A DNA stretch of 64,000 nucleotides from Archegozetes longisetosus (lineage: Eukaryota; Arthropoda; Arachnida; Sarcoptiformes; Trhypochthoniidae). This document shows positions 11,336 through 20,652 of the stretch, one piece after another (position 1 is the first letter of the stretch; every line of letters starts with the position of its first letter). The translations under genes and the position numbers were made by a program. The stretch spans positions 2,732,001 to 2,796,000 of the forward strand of contig JAEMBT020000009.1 in assembly GCA_018873245.2 (NCBI GenBank), read 5' to 3'. A model generated the notes under the pieces. That model searched no databases. It saw only the letters and a program-made list of their open reading frames with translations, and was not told the origin of the DNA.

Positions 11336-11783
11336 ATTCGTTACTGCATACAACTCATCATATGAGAAGGTGATTACCAATAAAAGTCTTAATACTTATT
11401 CTACGCTTTTAATTGTTAACAAATTTAATTTGAACTTTAGTAGAAAACAAAGCGATCAATAACTGGTGGACTGCTGTATATCTCTTACTTTACTGACTGG
11501 CTCACACTTCATTTGTAGAACATCAAAACTGGTTCGCGATTATAGACGTTCGAACCAAAATCTGGCTAAGAGGTACATTTTGTGGTCAACTTGCACAGTC
11601 ATTTTCATTCAGACCACAACATTGTCTTTAAATTTGTGAGATTTGCAAAACCGCTCTCGACTTTGACCTTAACTCAATAGAATCGATCGATTGCTTCTAT
11701 TTAAATCTACAATTTGTTTCCTTCGCGAACTTTGACTGTAAAGCTGTGAAGTTTGTGCATTTAATATAGTAAAATATGCATGC

Positions 11784-11977
11784 TCCGTCACAGAAGGCGA
11801 GTGTTTGCAGCACTGCAATATTATCTTAATTAAGCCCTTTTGACATTTGTTTTCAATAAATTCATTTTTGAGCGATAGTCTATATTGATTTAAAATGAAT
11901 TTCTTGAAAAAAAAATTGTCAAAAGGGCTCAATTAAGATAATATTGCAGTGCTGCAAATATTCGCCTTCTGTGACGG
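11784..11977. repeat. Short foldback hairpin
   Basis: Arms of about 61 bases (about 11784-11845 and 11917-11977) are near-perfect inverted repeats starting CCGTCACAGAAGGCGA, around a loop of about 70 bases. No coding content. Probably a small foldback or MITE element. Confidence 0.7.
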
Positions 11978-12031
11978 TTTGGGTGGAGATATGTTTCGGC
12001 CTCTGGTATTTCACCAAAAGATGCTTTTTTC

Positions 12032-12256
12032 TTAATCGTCGTTAAATGGTAGATCCATTGCAATTGACATTTGCAGATCCTGTTTAATTTCTTTAGCCGA
12101 AATTCTTAGGTTTTTCGCCAGACTTGTTAAAATTCTGTTGCCAGTTCGCCTTGTTGTACATCGTTTTCGACCACTTCTTGTTAAATTACGAGCTGTTCCA
12201 AAAGTGTTTATCCTTTTTACGACTTTATAAGCACATGAGGGACTGCATCCTATCAT
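12032..12256 (-). pseudogene. Tc1-like transposase N-terminal fragment
   Basis: The 74-residue frame (MIGCSPSCAYKVVKRINTFG, then GRKRCTTRRTGNRILTSLAK) resembles the paired-like helix-turn-helix DNA-binding region of Tc1 transposases, including the G-R-P-R/K-like hinge. No DDE catalytic domain follows. It is a remnant without the rest of the element. Confidence 0.55.
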
Positions 12257-12590
12257 TTCGACTATGGTTTGATACGTTTTGCCTTTACTTCACTTCTCAT
12301 CTTAAACATCTGAAGACGTTCGACTTCAGCAAATCCTCAAACCTTAACTATTACTTGTCTCGAATTTGTTTCAATTAATGAATTTTTAAATTAATTTTAA
12401 TGCTTTTCGTTATTTGTATTTTACTTTTGAAATAAAACACTTTAATTCAATTATTAATCGCAATTAAGTAATTATTATGTAAAAGCGAACTTATGACCGA
12501 TCTAAAAATTCATCCTAAAAGTTTATACTTTTCAATTACTTTTAAATAGAATACAATTTTTCACAAAATACATATCAATAGGAAGTACAT

Positions 12591-12654
12591 AATATCACAC
12601 TGCAAAATACCGCACGACAAAGTATCGCGCGATAATATTACATATGAAACCGTT

Positions 12655-12698
<44 letters not shown>

Positions 12699-12973
12699 AG
12701 ATTGCAATACATTAAAGTTTGTATTTAAAAGCATTAAAACGTTTAGTAATAACTTATAAGTTAAATATATAACTTTACTCGTAAACATTGACTTAAATAT
12801 TAGAACCTTTTGATAGTGGACTATATTATAGTACTGTCTTGGCCGATCAACGAGAAACACAGTAGTATTTCTATTAATGATACTAGTTAGCAATGCAAAA
12901 TGTGTTTGTAAGAAAGTATCATTTTCGGTGCATGATTCAAACTGATCGGTTAAGATAGTAGATTTTATACCAA

Positions 12974-13031
<58 letters not shown>

Positions 13032-13095
13032 ACGGTTTCATATGTAATATTATCGCGCAATACTTTGTCGTGAGGTATTTTGCAGTGTGATATTT
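12591..13095. mobile_element. MITE with (TA)n/(TG)n microsatellites in both inverted arms
   Basis: The left arm starts at 12591 (atatcacactgcaaaatac), passes the shared string cgtttatata and enters a TA run and then a TG run at 12656-12698. The right arm mirrors this as CA, then TA, then the complement, ending near 13095. The middle (about 12700-12970) is unique. A long frame across the arms is an artefact of the repeats. Confidence 0.75.
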
Positions 13096-13244
13096 TGTCT
13101 GTAACCACAAAAATATTTCTTTATTAATAAATCAGAGTTAAATTTCTATTATTCGGCATATTTTTCCACTGTTCATATAAGTTATAGGAAAGGTTGCATA
13201 CAGTGTCTTAAAATAAAATCCCTTGACTACATCGAATTAAAGGG

Positions 13245-13730
13245 AAATAATTATATTTTTTTAATGATCAAGAAATTGACCCTTATTTTCAATACAGCCC
13301 ACAATTCTTGAGTGTAAAGACTGATAAACACATTTTATTAGGTTTTCCCGAAAAGAATATCGTTTTTAAATGTTATATAATGTTAAAAACGACGTTCTTT
13401 TCGGGAAAATTTAATAATAACTCTCACTGTTGTCAATTCGGCAATCAATTCATTGGTGACGGCCGTTCACATCTCTGGCCAGCCCGTTCTCCAGATATTA
13501 CTAATTGTGACTATGTTTTGTAAGAATACCTCAAAAAACAGAGTTTATGCAATTAAAATCAGAGATATCGAACACTTAAAACAATGCATTAGAAGAGAAA
13601 TTAGTCAAATCAATAATAATAGAGAGTTATTAAAACATGTTTATCAGTCTTTACATTCAAGAATTGTGGACTATATTGAAGATAAGGGTCAATTTCTTGA
13701 TTACTAGAAAGATATAATTTGATGTACTTT
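13245..13730 (+). pseudogene. Rearranged Tc1/mariner-type transposase fragment
   Basis: 13440-13707 encodes a decayed C-terminal transposase segment: WPARSPDITNCDYVL, then KNRVYAIKIRDIEHLKQ, ending in EDKGQFLDY. This matches the region around the last catalytic residue of Tc1/mariner-superfamily proteins. 13245-13345 is an inverted copy of 13625-13730, and 13343-13408 forms a separate hairpin with about 22-bp stems (cccgaaaagaat and complement). The locus is a foldback built from a transposase 3' end. Confidence 0.5.
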
Positions 13731-13914
13731 TTAGTAAAATATCTTTAATAATAAAAAAATTATGCTCCTTTACAATAGTTTGAATACAAATTGTTATCCC
13801 ATATAAAACCTGACAAGCGAATAACTTTTATTGTTGTCTAAAAATTAATTCAATTATAATTTTTTCCAATTAAATTTGCTTTGCTGGTCGAAGAGAAATG
13901 ATTAACTACTAATA

Positions 13915-15271
13915 TTATTCGCATTGATAGCAACAAAGAGCGACTCCTTTTTGGAACAATCCATAATTAACTGCTCTTATAAGTGGTCTATCAATTGCAC
14001 AACAGGTGCCATTGATGTCATCTTGACTGATTTCCCAAATAAAAATCCCACCGAAATTGTTCTCACGAACCCATTCGGCTTTTCTGATGAGAGAAAATGT
14101 TTCAAATTCACTAAACGTTAGGAAATCTTAAAGCTAATTTATTATTTACTGCATTATTCTGTATGCATCATCATAACCAACCCATTGATCGCCTTTATAA
14201 GCAATCGGTCCATCAGGATGCACATACTCTTTATTCCAACCATTAATCTTGATATTAGGGCAAATAGTTGAGTATGGTTGTGTACTGCTGGCAGTGACTG
14301 GCGCTCCGATTCCGTGTTGGTTCGGGTCTAGTAATGTAAATGATATTCCATAAAAGGGAACACCCATTAATAGTTTGCTTTTGGTTATAAGTGTTGACCA
14401 CCGGTTCATTGCATTTGTGGACCAATAGTAGCCTGAATGATGACCTGTTTTTTCGTCCCACATCCCGGCATTATCGTAGGTCATGACATTAACGTAATCA
14501 AGAGAACTAAATTTGATCATCAATTAAGTGAACAAATATGCTTAAGTCAATTAAATTCTTTTGAATTCCTTAATACCTATTTAGCACAGAGTAATCATAG
14601 GCCTTATCTGCCAACCATCGGCCACTATTTACTGCCACAGACAATGATAGTTTAGGTTCTTGTCTATCAAATGAAGCTCTGAGTTCCTGATCAAAAATAT
14701 TTATTCTTAATGTTCTATCAAAATCAATTTTTCAGATTTAAATTACCTGAAGAAGTGATGAGAAGTTTTGTTTATCAGTTTCAGGACCGGCATTACAGTC
14801 CGATTGCCAGCAAACTGGGAATTCCCAGTCCAGATCTAGACCATCAAATGTGTAATTCTTCAGAAATTCAGTCGATTGTTGAACAAAATTAGCTCTTGAT
14901 TGGGAGTTAGATACCATACGAGAATACTTATCCCCAGCGCTATCGGCCCAACCACCCAAAGCCAGGATGATCTTCAAATTAATATTGACTAATTTGAGAT
15001 CATGGACTTTTCGGACAATATCCACTTCAATACTAGTGTCATTGAATCTTATTAGCAGCGAGTTTTGATCTAATATCGCGAATGAATAGTGAATATGAGT
15101 ACATAGATTGGGATCTATGCTATGGATGGGCTGATTGTGCATCCAATAACAGACTATTCTTTGTTCACAATGAACTCGGATTAACATCAGGAGTAAGGAA
15201 AACACTTTCAATAACATTGTTCTCATATAGCTCAGTCTGAGATACTGTAAGAATAATACTTTAAATATCAC
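13915..15271 (-). CDS. Secreted GH18 chitinase-like protein (copy B, intact)
   Basis: Exons 14747-15271, 14577-14686, 14150-14506 and 13915-14083, all with GT-AG borders. Spliced length is 386 residues. A signal peptide sits at about residues 19-35 (MLLKVFSLLLMLIRVHC), so the true start may be the second methionine. The GH18 barrel follows: ILALGGW, the catalytic FDGLDLDWEFP with the acid glutamate present, VNVMTYD, LLMGVPFYG and FGGIFIWEISQDD. It would cleave chitin or a related glycan outside the cell. There is no chitin-binding or mucin domain. It is flanked by two dead paralogues within a tandem duplication. The intact motif suggests activity, but chitinase-like lectin function cannot be excluded. 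Confidence 0.88.
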
Positions 15272-16016
15272 TACTTACTATCAATACTTTAAACAATAGT
15301 GAAAAAAGAAGTTATCTCGCCTTTTATACTTGTTAGGATTGAAAGAAATTCAGGCTTAAGTCAACAAATAATCAGTCAGTTACTAAGCTATAGATTATAA
15401 TTCTAATCGGATTTCAAAACTATCTATTACACTATTGCAAAGTTATTGCATTAATTACGAAATAGAAAGCTTTGAATGACGAAAAATATTCGTTTAGTTG
15501 TTTTCAGTTTTTTATTGAACAAACTTTTGACTGATATCCTATTGAACTTGAAATCAAAGTATCAGAAAAACAAATTGCAAACACATAAACATTGGACTAG
15601 TCAACTGACATATAACACTTGTGTTCATAAACAATCATCTAACGCAAACAGTAATCTTAATCCTCATTTGATAAGATAAATGATATTCTTGGTCTTATCT
15701 ATCGATCATTTTTTCATAAAATAGAATTCAGATCAAAACATTTTTATTGGAAATTGTGATCTAGTAGTTCTTAGATTTCCTAGTGGCTTCAGAATCAATG
15801 AAATGATGTCACTTTCCATCTGATCACAGTTGAAGTGGCAGATCAGTAGAAAATTTTTAATCAACGATTTTCTGGGAAAGGATTGTTGCAGTTCAGTAAA
15901 ATTCACAAAATATTTACATAAAATTTAATCTTAAAGATTAATACAAAACAGGTTTTAAATTGAGTTTTAATAAAAGTTTGAACCATTCAAATATTATTAT
16001 GAGTATATATTATAAG

Positions 16017-16504
16017 CAGAGTCGAGACTTTCCGGACTAAATAATTGACAAATTCCGGACTAAATGTCAATAAATTCATGTAAATTCCGGCAAATTTATT
16101 TAAATAATAGAAAATATACATTCACTTTTAGAGAATAGAATAGAAATGAATGAAAAAATACTCAAGTGAAAGAAAAGTGCTGAATTAACTAGTACTAAAT
16201 CAGTTATGAACCTGTTTGTAAACTTAAGGCTACTTATTTCTTAAAATATGTGTTCAGACTAACCATATCTGATAATAAATATTTTAATCCTAAAACTTAA
16301 ATACATATAAAGTCATTAAAAGTATTTTTCCAGATTAAAATTGAAATTTCCGGAATTCCGGAGAAATATCAAAGATTCCGGATTTTTCCGGAGCGTAGAA
16401 ATTGAAAATTTTCTTAATATTAGTTGATCGATGTTTCTTAAGTCTTTTTTCGTTCGATTTGCGCGCATTAAAAATTCCGGAAGATCCGGAAAGTCTCGAC
16501 TCTG
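16017..16504. mobile_element. hAT-type MITE with 8-bp target duplication
   Basis: The termini are CAGAGTCGAGACTTTCCGGA and its complement. The flanks are perfect ATTATAAG repeats at 16009-16016 and 16505-16512. The corresponding place in unit C (near 26680) reads straight through with a single ATTATAAG, so this is an insertion with a preserved empty site. No coding capacity; the CAG...CTG ends and 8-bp duplication fit hAT. Confidence 0.85.
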
Positions 16505-16512
16505 ATTATAAG

Positions 16513-17639
16513 TAATCTTACGATCAGTCCTAGTTCTTTTGCGGTTTGGTTTGGTTTGGGTTTGGGCCTGAGTTTAGAAATTTGTTTGGTTCTGGTTTGG
16601 TTTTGGTTTTAAAGAGAATTTTCCAGTTTGGCTTTATTGAATTTTTGAAAACCAAAAACCATTTGTTTTATTTACCGTATAGACAAGTTTTGAATATTGA
16701 AGTTTGAAAACTTATTTGAAGCTGTAAACATATACACGAAAAACATTTAGAATTCAATCATTAGTATAAGTTATTTTTATAGAAAATTGATGACTTATTT
16801 GTTTGTATATAATATCGATATCAGATGAAGAAAATATAAAATAAAGTACTTCAATTACCAGTAGACTAAATATATACAATAAAATGGATTTGAGTTTCTT
16901 TTAAATTGATATTTTTATTAAAAATACATTTTAAAAAATACCCTATATTTCGTTTTAATTAAAGCAAATTTAAAAATCATCAAATTTTAATTAAAAGTAC
17001 ACCTTACTCTGTTGAAAAATAAAATTAATTTAACACTAAAAAATCTTCTATTGAGATCAAGATGTAAATTGAGTCCACGCTTGGTCACTATGCCTTTAGT
17101 TGTGAAAAGATTAGATCATTAAAAGAATAGATTATTTTAGTCCAAACATTATTGCTTTAATTAAAAATTTCATGTATTTTGATAAATAAAAATTTGTATC
17201 TAATTTTTTGTTTGGTTTTGGGTTTGGTTTCGATTAAGAAATCACAGTTTGGTTTGGGTCGAGTATTGAGAACTAGTCGAAACATTAATATTGGTCATAA
17301 CTGACTTATTTTAGTTAAAAGTTGTAAAGTTTTGGCTTTTGTTGAACTTTCAAAAAATTTTATTTCTCTAAAATTATATACTCAGAGTTTTTTTTAATGG
17401 GAAAACGACTTTTAACTATCTATGAGTAGTTGGCTAGTAAACTTTATTCTGACATAACTGTACTAATCACTTTTGTTACCCACTACGGATAGTTACCTAT
17501 AAATGTGAATCAATAAGATAAGTAATATGCTTAATTATCTATTGCCTCATATGGTTTGCAATGAGTAACAACCAGTTGTATCCAATTAATTTTTGAGAAT
17601 AGAAAGCAATTTGTAAAGTTTAATAATTGCAAATCTAAG
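16513..17639. repeat. Duplicated non-coding segment with TTTGG-rich runs
   Basis: Matches 26685-28180 and 30005-30236 of unit C. 16535-16620 and 17208-17260 are runs of TTTGGTTTGGG-type repeats. No gene recognised. Confidence 0.6.
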
Positions 17640-18063
17640 ATTGATAAAGTTGAGAGTGGTGTACCCCAAGGAGGTAAATCCAGTCTCATAATGTATAATC
17701 TGTATGTATCTGATATGCAATATGTTATTAATTATTCGAAATTATACTCATTTGCCGATGACACTGTCTTAGTTAAAGTTATTTATGATGATAATGATTT
17801 AATAATGTTACAAAATGACTTAAATTGTCTATATTTCTGGTCAGAGGCAAACCATCTAAAATTAAACCCTTTAAAATCTACTCATATGAGAATCTCTTTG
17901 AAAAAAGATTCATCATCTAATGTAAATACAATTAATAATGTTCCTATTGTTACTCAAAATAACCACAAACATTTAGGCATAATATTAGATAATAAATTAT
18001 GTTTTAATTTACAAGTGAGCAATATTGTAAAGAAGTGCATGCAAAAGTGGTATGTATTAAGAA
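17640..18063 (+). pseudogene. Non-LTR (LINE) reverse transcriptase fragment
   Basis: The translation contains VESGVPQGG, LYVSDMQYV and YSFADDTVLVKV, the RT motifs around the FADD active site. LKLNPLKSTHM and HKHLGIILDNKL follow, as in jockey/RTE/R1-like reverse transcriptases. It lacks the endonuclease and the first half of the RT domain and joins directly to a transposase tail at 18064. A truncated, dead insertion. Confidence 0.7.
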
Positions 18064-18180
18064 GAAGTTACCTTGCGGAAGCGTGGTGGCGGTCAATTAA
18101 TGAAAAGCTGAATAAGTTTTTAATTCCACATCGCGATATTCGCAGTTTTACTGTAATTTTTTATCCCTTTATTTTATGAA
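18064..18180 (+). pseudogene. Tail of the ISXO2/Merlin-type transposase
   Basis: SYLAEAWWRSINEKLNKF and the following residues match the tail at 6250-6360. The region to 18530 then matches 6363-6680. It marks the start of duplication unit C, fused to the LINE fragment. Confidence 0.55.
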
Positions 18181-18531
18181 CTTTATCAGTATTTATTATT
18201 CTTTGATACCATATACTTTATAGATTTCATGAATTTTATACATGAACAAATTTCATAGATAAGGGGTACTGTGTAGGCTTTTAATGATTGTAAATTCTTC
18301 ATATATTCATACTGAAATCGAACGCCACAGTTATAATTGCTTACTATGGTCACTGGGATCGCATGCTAAATCATTACCCAATGAATATATAACATAGAAT
18401 GTTCAGGTATTCCATACATGATGACCAGAACGAGATCGATGTAATAAGGGACAAAATTTTTCAAAGGGTCTGCTTTTAATTTAAAAATAAATTATTTCGA
18501 TGCCAGATAAAAATGAATTTATTAATAAATT

Positions 18532-18966
18532 TGTGACGAACTTTGACTCTTACTAGTGACTCTTACTCTGACTCTTACTCTGACTCTTACTCTGACTCTT
18601 ACTCTGACTCTTACTTTAACACTATCGTTGATTCTATCGTTGACGACATAGTTTCAAAATAACTGGCCTCTAGTAAGGCATTGTTTATGAGTCATTATAT
18701 ATATATATAAGGCTATTGTAAATTCATTCTTGGCATCATTATCAATAAAGACTTTGTAGGGAAAACTTGTCTTTTCTTTTTTTAATAGCTATACATATCT
18801 GATAGAAGATTGCTGGATAAGCAATTTCTATCAGATATCCCTTTTGCCCCAAACTTCCACCAAAAGTAGATAATAAGTTGTGCCCTCATCCCACCGGCTA
18901 AATCAATTATTGGTTTACCGGTGATTAACGAATTAATTCGCGTCGTAAGCACTAAAATTCGTTACA
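18532..18966 (+). repeat. 5' LTR
   Basis: Starts TGTGACGAACTTTGACTC and ends ATTCGTTACA. It contains a tandem run of a 12-bp gactcttactct repeat (about 18545-18612), a TATA-like run at 18696-18710 and an AATAAA at about 18744, so promoter and polyadenylation signals are visible. Confidence 0.93.
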
Positions 18967-18967
18967 C

Positions 18968-18985
18968 TTGGCGCAGTCGGTAGGA
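18968..18985 (+). promoter_or_regulatory. Primer-binding site
   Basis: TTGGCGCAGTCGGTAGGA starts just after the 5' LTR. The TGGCGCAGTCGG core is complementary to the 3' end expected for a tRNA-Ser. The tRNA identity is recalled from related gypsy elements and was not tested. Confidence 0.7.
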
Positions 18986-19102
18986 TATCATCCATCAGAC
19001 ATCTTCACGACTTATTATCGTCTACGCCCACATCATCAATTTAAATTGACTTCCCGTATTGTTGACAAATTCAGTTCGTCTGAAATCTTCAATTATCATC
19101 TC

Positions 19103-19702
19103 ATGTCCATAATTCCAACGACAGCTCCCCGCGAAACCACAGATGACGAAACTGAATTGCCATTAACGCCTGGGAAATCAATTACCACCGAATTTCTACA
19201 GAGTCTTCAAACTTCAACATCAGTTTCGGATTCACCTTCTGTTTCAAATTTGTACCATGTTTCATCCACATCACAAGCAGTAACAACGCTTACAAGAAAC
19301 CAGAAGAAGCGTCTACTGAGAAAAAAGAACATCAGACAACACTCGCTACGTCTCAGCATTAACGGTCTTCCGGATCCAGTCAAACAGAGACAACTCTTAC
19401 AACAATCAGCACGAGCTAAGCGTCGAGCCAAACAAAGTTTGGACGAAGGCTTACGACTTGCTCGTCAAGCAAGTAAAGAATCCGTAGAAATTTGTGACAA
19501 ACAATCTCGCACATCATTCGAAGAACGTTCAGAGACCACTCTCCGTCACATATCAAGAACACTTCTTGCAAAAGGGACTGAAAGAGCTAACACTTCTATT
19601 CATCTCTTGGAAGTCGCAAAAAGAGAAGCTATTGGGGAACGTTCATTATTACCACTGCCATCATTATCCCCAAACCAAACCTACCAATATTTAAAAAACT
19701 AA
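19103..19702 (+). CDS. Extra 5' ORF of the gypsy element
   Basis: About 199 residues from the first ATG (MSIIPTTAPRETTDD). The open frame extends upstream to the primer-binding site. A Thr/Ser-rich acidic N-terminal third is followed by a very basic region (NQKKRLLRKKNIRQHSLR, then SARAKRRAKQSLDEG) predicted helical. It has no capsid, protease or zinc-knuckle motif. It sits before gag, separated by an A/T-rich spacer of about 130 bases, which is not the standard gypsy layout. It may bind nucleic acid. No family recognised. Confidence 0.6.
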   Translation: MSIIPTTAPRETTDDETELPLTPGKSITTEFLQSLQTSTSVSDSPSVSNLYHVSSTSQAVTTLTRNQKKRLLRKKNIRQHSLRLSINGLPDPVKQRQLLQQSARAKRRAKQSLDEGLRLARQASKESVEICDKQSRTSFEERSETTLRHISRTLLAKGTERANTSIHLLEVAKREAIGERSLLPLPSLSPNQTYQYLKN

Positions 19703-19834
19703 AACCATATAGCTATTGTATAAATAAATAAATAAAAAATAATAATAAAATAAAAAAAATAATAAGATAAAAATAATAAAATAAAATAAAGTAAATAATA
19801 AAACAAACTTCTACAAATAAAATAAAATAATAAA

Positions 19835-20652
19835 ATGACTACACCTAAAACAAGATCAAAGACAGCTCAAGTTCCAACTACTACAACGGCACCTGTTCCG
19901 ACATCGGAAACTAAGTCAAAATTTTATAAATTTGATGGAGTTGACTCAATTCGAGTACAGACATGGCTCAAGCTTTTCGAAGTTCATACCAACGGGCGAT
20001 CCGAAGCTGACCGTATTTCACTCCTCATGTACAACCTGTCTGGCGTAGCACTTGAGTGGTATGGCGACGAGATTGCTGGAAATGATATCACACAGTGGGA
20101 AACTGTTTGTGCTAAAATGATAACACGTTTCGGCACGTCGACAGCTACCCCTTTGCTTGACGCTCAGAGAAGATATCTTCGCAGAGGAGAAACCATCGAG
20201 ACATATTATCAGGAAAAGATCCGTCTCCTTCGCCAAACACAACTCAGTGAAAAGAAATTATACAACAACTCACTGAGGGTCTCCCACACAGTTGGAAGAT
20301 GACACTCATAGCTGCACGTCCTACGGATAGCAATTCCTGGGTTGAAGTAGCTTTACAGCTGGAGTCACACCAAAAATCCGAATATCCGAGGTACAAGCAA
20401 TTGAAACCAAATAAGGTTTATTCCGCCACCGAAGCAAGATGTTCTCGTCCTCCAACGCCATGTCGTTTCTGCTTGCAGCAAAACATAACCAGTTGGCACT
20501 GGAACAACGAGTGCCCGAACCGGAAATATCAACAGCCCTATCAAACGAGATCTCAGTCTTTGAAACCCTCACCAAAAACGACACATAACACTTCGGGCGC
20601 ACAGACTTCGAATATGGTTCTGCCAGAGGAAGTAGTCCTTCATTTAAACTAA
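19835..20652 (+). CDS. gag: Gag polyprotein, split by a 1-nt frameshift
   Basis: The first part (19835-20302) starts MTTPKTRSKTAQVP and contains a retrotransposon Gag/capsid core (FDGVDSIRVQTWLKLFE, then LSGVALEWYGDE). The second part, in another frame, runs to 20652 and ends with a zinc-knuckle-like C-x2-C-x8-H-x4-C (CRFCLQQ to NNECPN). The frame changes at about 20249-20258 in an A-run. The continuation is visible in the other frame just before the first part stops, so one base is probably missing or inserted. pol overlaps the end in the -1 frame, as is usual for a frameshifted Gag-Pol. Confidence 0.75.

Larger units (their letters stand above)
9962..11373. repeat. Dispersed duplicate of the 47.1-48.4 kb segment
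   Basis: From gatgcatttgattcagtaa onward this matches 47140-48370. Both copies are interrupted near the same point, here by the palindrome at 10220-10980 and there by a pogo-like MITE. After the palindrome, similarity resumes with aagttaaatg and runs to about 11370. Confidence 0.75.
11388..17606. repeat. Segmental duplication unit B
   Basis: Second unit, with the intact chitinase copy B. Its left part (11388-11530) matches 5620-5780. Its 15272-17606 part matches 25873-30236 once the insertions there are removed. Insertions specific to this unit include the MITE at 16017-16504 and the inverted-repeat elements at 11.8-13.7 kb. Confidence 0.75.

Noticed and set aside
12654-13001. 115-residue open frame on the minus strand
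   Set aside because: It begins and ends in the TG/TA microsatellites of the MITE arms, and its content is what those repeats force.
18545-18612. Regular 12-bp repeats that might suggest a CRISPR-like array
   Set aside because: They are back-to-back tandem repeats without spacers inside an LTR, in a eukaryotic genome.
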